From positions 1 through 56,479 of the forward strand of contig UQIK01000017.1 in NCBI GenBank assembly GCA_900541125.1: 56,479 bases of DNA, given 5' to 3'. Below, one piece after another: positions 51,401 to 56,479 of the stretch; positions within the stretch are counted from its first letter, which is position 1; each line of letters begins with the position of its first letter. The stretch is from an uncultured Collinsella sp. (lineage in GTDB: Bacteria > Actinomycetota > Coriobacteriia > Coriobacteriales > Coriobacteriaceae). A program made the position numbers and the translations under genes. A model generated the notes under the pieces. It was not told the DNA's origin. It did no database searches and was given only the letters and a program-made list of their open reading frames with translations.

Positions 51401-51938
51401 GACCAACGGCACCGGCAAGCTTGCGGCGCATGCTCGCCAGCTCATCCATGCGCGCGTTCGAAAGATCGGAGAGCGCCGCCATGAGGCTGGGACTCGTGGG
51501 GACAGGTGCTGGGAAGGGAAAGTTGGGGTTGACCGTGGGCGTTGTAGGCGCGGGACGCGCGGACTGTTTGGGCTGAGCCGCAAACGTGCGGACCGGCGTG
51601 CGCAAACCTTCGACGGGCTCGGCACCGCTGGCGTCCAGGTACGCCAGCGCCGTGGCGATGGCGTGCTTGCACATGCCGGGGTAGCGATAGGCAGCGGGGC
51701 AATCGCAGTCGTAGTCGATCACCTCGTGCTCGTCCATGTCAAGCGCCACGTGCGTCTTGTACAGGTCGCCGCGCGAGCCGCGCACCGAGCCCTCAACCGT
51801 CACGTTTTTGGAGAAGCGCGAGCCGCTGTCCTCGATCGACAGAACGGCGCCGTTGAGCATGAGCGAACGCCCCTTCATAAAGGTTCCGCTCAACGCCGCC
51901 TCTTTGCGAAGCGCCTGCACAAACGTCCCCTGCGCCAT
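48474..51938 (-). CDS. SNF2-family helicase with SWIM zinc finger
   Basis: An 1154-residue ATP-dependent DNA translocase. An N-terminal SWIM zinc finger (CDC...C-H: Cys78, Cys80, Cys90, His92) and a bacterial SNF2-associated domain precede the SNF2 core. Walker A is in ADDMGLGKTLQM near 715, DEAQ in VLDEAQYIKNP near 812, and motif VI in DRAHRIGQ near 1110. GAGGAAGTG precedes ATG 51938. It lies 28 nt after dnaE on the same strand, so it may be co-transcribed. Role in chromatin-like remodelling or repair is not known for these bacterial proteins. Confidence 0.93.
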   Translation of the reverse strand: MAQGTFVQALRKEAALSGTFMKGRSLMLNGAVLSIEDSGSRFSKNVTVEGSVRGSRGDLYKTHVALDMDEHEVIDYDCDCPAAYRYPGMCKHAIATALAYLDASGAEPVEGLRTPVRTFAAQPKQSARPAPTTPTVNPNFPFPAPVPTSPSLMAALSDLSNARMDELASMRRKLAGAVGPDAPKAALEPSLVPYYNPLFADRFSWALEFRIRCGSVSYVVKDIDGMADAYVRGGTFSYGKKLTFVHTPEAFEDVSTKLLSLVLTTVAYLDDITSSRSASYDFARSGFVAERQLPLSEHSIVYVLDLLRGQTISFEPAWSRGTTTHRTYDVAVELSPQGEDEASAKRPPLLAAKIAPAAGGSYDLRLPADAYCFASGDVAYLVDTRRARRTDVAFAQHAAPFLSRLLPCRTPVHIAADQVGEFCRMALPILRDYTDLTAPAALDTVAPEPSFAMAIGVDDGLVTCKITVTYGDWSADLFSLGAPGSPFEEQRPGVPPRDEVAEFRVMDTAALYFDFYEGGLAFEERDDESLFCLLTEGLSALSELGEVMLSDRLRQISVRPAPKLSVRATVKSNLLDVELGASGLSAADLAIYLDSYKRHQTFARLTSGDIIRLDEGARAAFGLAEDLGVDAVDLLDGVSLPASSTLFVDSMLARTPALEADRDAAFRRTVERLDTLGKMDFTVPVSLKATLRGYQVDGYQWLGSLEHLGLGGILADDMGLGKTLQMIAHILARVEAGDTKPTLVVCPASLVYNWTAELERFAPSLDVCAIVGAKAQRRVQIAGVAEHNVVVTSYDLMRRDIDEYAEQDFARAVLDEAQYIKNPLTQVARAAKRLPAGVRFALTGTPIENRLSELWSIFDFLMPGLLGTRESFAKRFESPVEHAEGDSAARLQALVSPFVLRRVKEDVVADLPEKIEDTVMAQLTGEQRKLYLANQDRIAQQVQHRESSEFKKDKLKVLAELTKLRQICCDPRLHYEDYKAGSAKLDTCMELVHGAHDGGHRILLFSQFTGMLDIIGKRLAKEDIVFLKLTGASSKESRAKMVAQFQAGEVPVFLISLKAGGVGLNLTAADVVIHYDPWWNVAAQDQATDRAHRIGQQHTVTVYKLIAKDTIEERIMQMQESKRDLVNSVLGGDGISSALFTREDVLALLGGDGR

Positions 51939-51966
51939 CACTTCCTCCAATCTCACCCGGGGTAGC

Positions 51967-54900
51967 TTAGATAACCGTCACGCGACCTTGGTTGCCGACG
52001 ATGGCCTTTGCCTCTGCCAGCAGCGGAATCGAGCGTGCATTGACCTTGGCCGGCACCTCAGCGCGCAGCACGCGCCCGTCGACTTGCTCAATAAAGATCT
52101 CCACGCGGTCGCCGCCCGGGTTGGTGGTGAGCACCGTGGCCAGGCGCGCCATATTGCCCTGGCTAAAGCGGCTGTTGGGCACCATGACCTCAAAGACCTT
52201 GGGCTTGTTTTTCTCCTCGCTAAGCTCCAGCGGCACAATCTCCTGCGCGATGATCTGGTCGCCGCGGTCCGAGCGCTCGAGCTTGCCCTTAATGCGCACA
52301 AACGCGTCGGACAGCTGCGCGCCGGTCTCGGGATCGACCTCGCCGTACAGATACCCCTCGGCCTCCTTGTAGGTCTTGGGGAACACCACGACCGTGGCCT
52401 CGCCTTCCATGTCCTCGAGCTGCACGATGCCCATGGGGTCGCCGTTTTTGGTCACGCGCTTGGACACGCTCGAGACCATGCCGGCCCACCACAGCGCCTT
52501 GCCCTCGGGAATCTCCTGGTTGATGGTACCGCCCGTGGGGTTTTGCACCTCATAGCCGGTGTCGATCTGCGAGAACGAGAAGTCGCGCGCTTTGCTAAGT
52601 GCATACTCAAACGGGCGCAGCGGGTGGTCCGAGACATAGATGCCCAGAACCTCTTTCTCCTGGCTCAGCTTAAGGTGGCGGTCCCACTCCTGGCCATCCG
52701 GATCGGGCACGCTCACCTCAAAGCCCGAGCCCTCAACGTCGCCAAACATATCGAAGAACGACGTCTGGCCGCTCGCGCGATCCTTCTGGCGCTTTACTGC
52801 GGCATCGATGATGTTCTCGGGGTTGTTCTTGTCCACAAAGTGCATCATCTGGCGACGCGGATACCCCGTGGAGTCGAAGGCGCCTGCCTTGATGAGCGAT
52901 TCGATCACGCGGCGGTTTGCCTGGCTGGAGTCCACGCGCTCGACAAAGTCGTGCAGCGTCTTAAACGGACCGCCCGCCTCGCGCTCGGCGATAATCGCCT
53001 GCGCCACGCCGGTGCCCACACCGCGGATGCCGGCCAGACCAAAGCGCACGCCCTCCTTGGTAGCCGTGAACTCGGTACCGGACTCGTTGACATCTGGCGA
53101 AAGCACGGGGATGCCGTCGTGACGGCATGCCGAGACGTAGTGCACGATCTTGTCGGTCTTACCCGTATAGGACGTCAGAACGGCCGCCATGTACTCGTGC
53201 GGATAGTGCGCCTTGAGCCACGCCGTCTGCATAACCAGGATGGCGTAGCCGGCGGAGTGCGACTTGTTGAAGGCGTAGGATGCGAACTCGAGAACATCGT
53301 CCCAAATCTTCTGGGCGACCTCGCGCGTGTAGTTGTTCTTGATAGCGCCGTTCATCCAGTGGTCGTAGGTGGTCTCGTCCGAGCCATCCTCCCAGTGGAG
53401 CACCGTCGACGTGAGCAGCTTAATCTTTTTCTTAGCCACGGGCTTACGGATACGCGAGTCCGATTCGCCCTTGGAGAAGCCGCACATCTCGACGGAGATG
53501 AGCATAACCTGCTCCTGGTAGACCATGGTGCCGTAGGTTTCGCCCAGGATGTCGTCCAGGCGGTCGTCGTAGGAGACGGCCGGCTCCTTGCCGTTCATAC
53601 GGTTGATGTAGGACGAAACCATGCCGGCGCCCAGCGGGCCCGGGCGGTACAGAGCGATCAATGCCACGACGTGCTTGTACTCGGTGGGCTTCATGTTCTT
53701 GATCGTGGCCGTCATGCCGGCGGACTCGACCTGGAAGACGCCGGCGGTGTGGCCGGAACCCATGAGCTTAAAGATCTCGGGGTCGTCAAAGGGAATCTCT
53801 TCCTCTTTGATGTCGATGCCGAAGTTCTTTTTGATGTTTGCCTTGGCCTTGGAGATAACCGTCAGCGTGCGCAGGCCCAGGAAGTCCATCTTGAGCAGGC
53901 CCATGTCGGCAACGGTATGACCCTCGTACTGGGTAATCTCGACGCCGCCCTTGGTATCGAGCTTGGTGGGCACGTGCTCGTTGACGGGGTCGCGGCAGAT
54001 CAGAACGGCGCACGCATGCACGCCCTCGCCACGGGTAAGGCCCTCAATCGAGAGCGCCGTGTCGATGATGCGGCGGGCATCGTCGTCCTTTTTATATGCC
54101 TCGGCAAAGTCGGGGTTAAACAGATCCTCTTTGCCGGGTTGTTTGTCGAGCACCTGCTTGAGCTTGACCTTGGGGTCGCTCGAGACCATCTTGGACAGGC
54201 GCTGGCCCATGTAGACCGGGTAGTCCAGAACGCGCGCGGCATCGTTGATGGCCTGCTTGGCCTTGATGGTCGAGTAGGTGATGACGTGGGTGACTTTCTC
54301 GGGGCCGTAGAGCTGGCGAACGTGCTCCACGACCTCGAGGCGCCGCTCATCGTCGAAGTCCATATCGATATCGGGCATCTCGGTACGCTGCGGGGACAAG
54401 AACCTCTCGAACATCAGGCCGTTCTCGAGCGGGTCGAACGCAGTGATGTTCATGGCGTAGGCAACGATAGCGCCGGCGGCAGAACCACGACCGGGGCCGA
54501 CGCCGATGCCGTTGTCCTTGGCCCATTGCACGTACTCGGCAACGATCAAGAAGTAGGCGGCAAAGCCCTTGTCGCAGATGACCTTGTATTCGTACTCAAA
54601 GCGCTCTTTGATGTTGACGCCACCGATCTCGCGCGTGGCCCAGTCGTCGCCATAGTGCTGGCGCAGGCCCTTCTCGCACTCACGGCGGAACTGGCTCTCG
54701 TGCGTCTCACCGGGATCGAGCAACGGAAAGCGCGGCAGGATGATGGAGTCCCAGTCCAGCTCAACGTAGCACTTGTCGGCGATCTCGAGCGTGTTGTCGC
54801 AGGCCTCGGGGCAATACGGGAACATCGCCCGCATTTCCTCCTCGGTCTTCATGTAAAACTCCGAGCCGGTCATGCGCATACGGTTGGGGTCGTCGACCTT

Positions 54901-55770
54901 GGCGTTCATGCCGATGCACATGATGACGTCCTGCACGGGCGCGTCCTCGCGGCGCAGGTAGTGGAAGTCGTTGGTGGCGATGACCTTGACGCCCACCTGT
55001 TTGGCGATGTCGATGAGCGTACGGTCCATCTGCTCGTCGGTCAGGCCGTTATCGGTGGTAATGCCGTGTTCCTGGATCTCGATATAAAAGTCGCCGGGGT
55101 CAAAGGTGTCGCGGAAGGTCTCGGCCCACTTGATGGCACCCTCCATGTCACCGCGGTCGATGTATTTGGGGATGATGCCCGCGATGCAGGCGCTCGTGCA
55201 GATCATGCCCTTGGCATGGCGGCGCAGGTTGTCGAGCGTCACGCGCGGCTTGTAGTAAAAGCCCTGCACGGCGGCCTCAGAGACCGTCTGCATCAGGTTG
55301 ACGTAGCCCTCCTGGTCCTTGGCCAGAAGGATCATGTGGTAGAGCTCGGGCTTATGGTCGCGGGCAAGGGTCTCGTCCGGCGTAAAGTAGACCTCGCAGC
55401 CAAAGATAGGTTTGATGACCAGGGGCGGCTTGAGCTCGTCGATGTTGCCCTTCTCGTCCCACATGGCCATGTCCTTCACATACTGGGCATGCTCGCGCGG
55501 GTTTTCCTCGGGATCGGGCTCCACCAGCTCGTCGCGGCGGTCCTTTTCCAAGAAGGCCTTGTCGTGGCTCCAGGTTTTGTACTCGGGCGTGTTGTGGTTG
55601 ACGGCGTCACAGGCCAGCGCCAGGTCGGGCACGCCATACATGTAGCCGTGGTCGGTAATGGCCACGGCGGGCATGCCAAGCTCAACGGCACGGTTGACCA
55701 TATCCTGGATACGGGTTGCGCCGTCGAGCATGGAGAAAACAGTGTGATTGTGCAGATGGACGAATGCCAT
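51967..55770 (-). CDS. dnaE: DNA polymerase III alpha subunit DnaE
   Basis: Replicative polymerase catalytic subunit, 1267 residues. The PHP domain starts at once (HLHNHTVFSMLDGA, His5, His7, His9; ITDHGYMYG). The palm has GPGRGSAAGAI near 435 and the catalytic aspartates PDIDMDFDDERR near 463-472. A helix-hairpin-helix and an OB fold (RITKNGDPMGIVQLEDMEG region) and C-terminal tail follow. GGAG is 9 nt before ATG 55770. The full-length antisense frame is a shadow of GC-rich codons. The pairing with the SNF2 gene downstream may be an operon. Confidence 0.97.
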   Translation of the reverse strand: MAFVHLHNHTVFSMLDGATRIQDMVNRAVELGMPAVAITDHGYMYGVPDLALACDAVNHNTPEYKTWSHDKAFLEKDRRDELVEPDPEENPREHAQYVKDMAMWDEKGNIDELKPPLVIKPIFGCEVYFTPDETLARDHKPELYHMILLAKDQEGYVNLMQTVSEAAVQGFYYKPRVTLDNLRRHAKGMICTSACIAGIIPKYIDRGDMEGAIKWAETFRDTFDPGDFYIEIQEHGITTDNGLTDEQMDRTLIDIAKQVGVKVIATNDFHYLRREDAPVQDVIMCIGMNAKVDDPNRMRMTGSEFYMKTEEEMRAMFPYCPEACDNTLEIADKCYVELDWDSIILPRFPLLDPGETHESQFRRECEKGLRQHYGDDWATREIGGVNIKERFEYEYKVICDKGFAAYFLIVAEYVQWAKDNGIGVGPGRGSAAGAIVAYAMNITAFDPLENGLMFERFLSPQRTEMPDIDMDFDDERRLEVVEHVRQLYGPEKVTHVITYSTIKAKQAINDAARVLDYPVYMGQRLSKMVSSDPKVKLKQVLDKQPGKEDLFNPDFAEAYKKDDDARRIIDTALSIEGLTRGEGVHACAVLICRDPVNEHVPTKLDTKGGVEITQYEGHTVADMGLLKMDFLGLRTLTVISKAKANIKKNFGIDIKEEEIPFDDPEIFKLMGSGHTAGVFQVESAGMTATIKNMKPTEYKHVVALIALYRPGPLGAGMVSSYINRMNGKEPAVSYDDRLDDILGETYGTMVYQEQVMLISVEMCGFSKGESDSRIRKPVAKKKIKLLTSTVLHWEDGSDETTYDHWMNGAIKNNYTREVAQKIWDDVLEFASYAFNKSHSAGYAILVMQTAWLKAHYPHEYMAAVLTSYTGKTDKIVHYVSACRHDGIPVLSPDVNESGTEFTATKEGVRFGLAGIRGVGTGVAQAIIAEREAGGPFKTLHDFVERVDSSQANRRVIESLIKAGAFDSTGYPRRQMMHFVDKNNPENIIDAAVKRQKDRASGQTSFFDMFGDVEGSGFEVSVPDPDGQEWDRHLKLSQEKEVLGIYVSDHPLRPFEYALSKARDFSFSQIDTGYEVQNPTGGTINQEIPEGKALWWAGMVSSVSKRVTKNGDPMGIVQLEDMEGEATVVVFPKTYKEAEGYLYGEVDPETGAQLSDAFVRIKGKLERSDRGDQIIAQEIVPLELSEEKNKPKVFEVMVPNSRFSQGNMARLATVLTTNPGGDRVEIFIEQVDGRVLRAEVPAKVNARSIPLLAEAKAIVGNQGRVTVI

Positions 55771-55871
55771 GTGATGAGCTCCGATGCGGGTTCGTGTTCT
55801 GACTGAACGATTTTACCGCACGGCGCGGACAGCACCCGAACCTAGCCAAACCCACACGGCTCCTCTTGCAG

Positions 55872-55934
55872 TTGCGGTGGAATAGTTCCCGCTTGGGCCA
55901 CCTGGGCCGCAATGCAGGAACTATTCCACCGCAA
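55872..55934. repeat. Perfect 18-bp palindrome
   Basis: TTGCGGTGGAATAGTTCC (55872-55889) and its exact complement (55917-55934), with a 27-nt loop holding two TGGGCC copies. It occupies the gap between dnaE and the next gene. No T-run follows in either direction, so it looks more like a REP-type element than a terminator. Confidence 0.7.
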
Positions 55935-55946
55935 GTTATCTGAGGG

Positions 55947-56479
55947 CTAGAGATTGTAGGTGACTACTTGAGGTTCGGCGGGTTCGACGAAGATGGATGG
56001 ATTCGCCTGCTCCACGCGAACGAACTTGACCGTCACCGCCTCAACGCCCGCCTTGTGCAACACGTCGGCGTAAACGCGCGCCTGCAGGGCGTGCTTCTCG
56101 AGCAGCTGGTCCGGCGTCTCGTCCGGCGTGCCGCCCGTCTTATAGTCGATGACCAGCGCGCGTGACGAGTCCGCCGGGTTGGTCGCTAGTGCATCGATGG
56201 CGCCCTCGGCATATGCGCCGTAGCGTGCAATGTCCTCGTCCTCGCAGCCCAGCGAAAAGAACGGCACCTCGGCGCGAACGCACGGCCACGCGAGCAGGTC
56301 GGCACGAACAGCCGACTTGAGCCAGCGGTCCAGAGCGACATCGAAGCGCTCGCGCTGCTCCGGCGTCAGGCGCCACAGACGCGCCAGCGCATCGGCGCGC
56401 GCAGCGGGCAACGCGTCGGCACCCATCTCGATGAGCCACTGGCAGGCAGCGTGGAAGGCCGAGCCCAGCGCCATGGGAT
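55947..56479 (-). CDS. AddA/RecB-type nuclease domain, 3' part (gene continues past window)
   Basis: C-terminal 177 residues of a larger protein whose start lies right of the window. GSAFHAACQW, an acidic cluster in GAIDALATN, DYKTGG (catalytic Asp/Lys, DxK) and the QARVYADVL helix (QxxxY) are the motifs of the RecB-like PD-(D/E)XK nuclease found at the end of AddA or RecB helicase-nucleases. The window ends inside the ORF, so an M at 56474 should not be taken as the start. Most likely the AddA subunit of the recombination helicase-nuclease. Confidence 0.85.
   Translation of the reverse strand, partial: PMALGSAFHAACQWLIEMGADALPAARADALARLWRLTPEQRERFDVALDRWLKSAVRADLLAWPCVRAEVPFFSLGCEDEDIARYGAYAEGAIDALATNPADSSRALVIDYKTGGTPDETPDQLLEKHALQARVYADVLHKAGVEAVTVKFVRVEQANPSIFVEPAEPQVVTYNL

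Noticed and set aside
51736..55806. 1356-residue open frame antisense to dnaE
   Set aside because: Mirror frame of GC-rich dnaE codons; no domain motifs, while the opposite strand encodes a complete DnaE.

Overview
The window reads as chromosomal DNA of a high-GC Gram-positive gut anaerobe, most likely Collinsella or a close relative in the Coriobacteriia. This rests on GC-rich third positions, an arginine deiminase pathway, a superoxide-reductase-type protein, a QueH-type queuosine enzyme, a class III fructose-1,6-bisphosphatase, a bile-acid-dehydrogenase-like SDR and several wall- or membrane-anchored surface proteins. No rRNA, tRNA, CRISPR array, phage module or transposase gene was recognised. 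The genus is an inference and was not checked by any search.

Layout. 1-4.4 kb: a 12alpha-hydroxysteroid-dehydrogenase-like SDR, a tail-anchored coiled-coil protein and queA; a two-hairpin intergenic repeat abuts the 3' ends of both the SDR gene and queA. 4.5-10.5 kb: an arginine catabolism island. A leftward operon (YfcC/ArcD-type transporter, arginine deiminase, ornithine carbamoyltransferase) faces a rightward pair (a second, divergent arginine deiminase and a two-domain XRE/S24-like regulator). The AT-rich region between them carries ATCAAT/ATTGAT half-sites. 10.5-20.9 kb: queH, a membrane zincin-like protein, a MetRS homologue with a degenerate KMSKS loop, an RNA m5C methyltransferase, a 56-residue membrane protein, a TIM-barrel-like protein, DegV, class III FBPase and two tandem GtrA proteins.

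21-25.4 kb is the most striking locus. A cobalamin riboswitch with its own candidate promoter precedes a two-gene operon. The first gene encodes a 1068-residue surface protein with two DUF4430 (transcobalamin C-terminal-like) domains, a beta-propeller, an InlB-type repeat and a C-terminal membrane anchor. The second encodes a membrane-anchored protein with a third DUF4430 domain. Together they suggest a B12-repressed surface cobalamin (corrinoid) capture system.

25.5-37.4 kb: UbiB/AarF kinase with a phasin-like protein, a C69 dipeptidase, a 240-bp MITE-like element, fchA-folD (the FolD lacks the cyclohydrolase Lys and Gln and sits beside a separate cyclohydrolase-type protein), two tandem paralogous lipoproteins sharing an upstream 19-bp site, a Tat-exported PI-PLC-like protein with a LADTG sorting signal, and an orphan YhcG/DUF1016 nuclease. 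37.5-56.5 kb: a double zinc-ribbon protein, a CDF transporter, a membrane protein with heptad repeats, formate-THF ligase, ruvC-ruvA-ruvB with 1-nt overlaps, a glutamine-dependent NAD synthetase homologue in which both active sites are degenerate, a superoxide-reductase-type protein, a SWIM/SNF2 helicase, dnaE, and the 3' part of an AddA/RecB-type nuclease gene that runs off the right end.

fhs, folD and fchA lie in one 14-kb stretch and together cover interconversion of formate and methylene-THF. The arginine island would yield ornithine and carbamoyl phosphate, but no carbamate kinase gene lies within the window.
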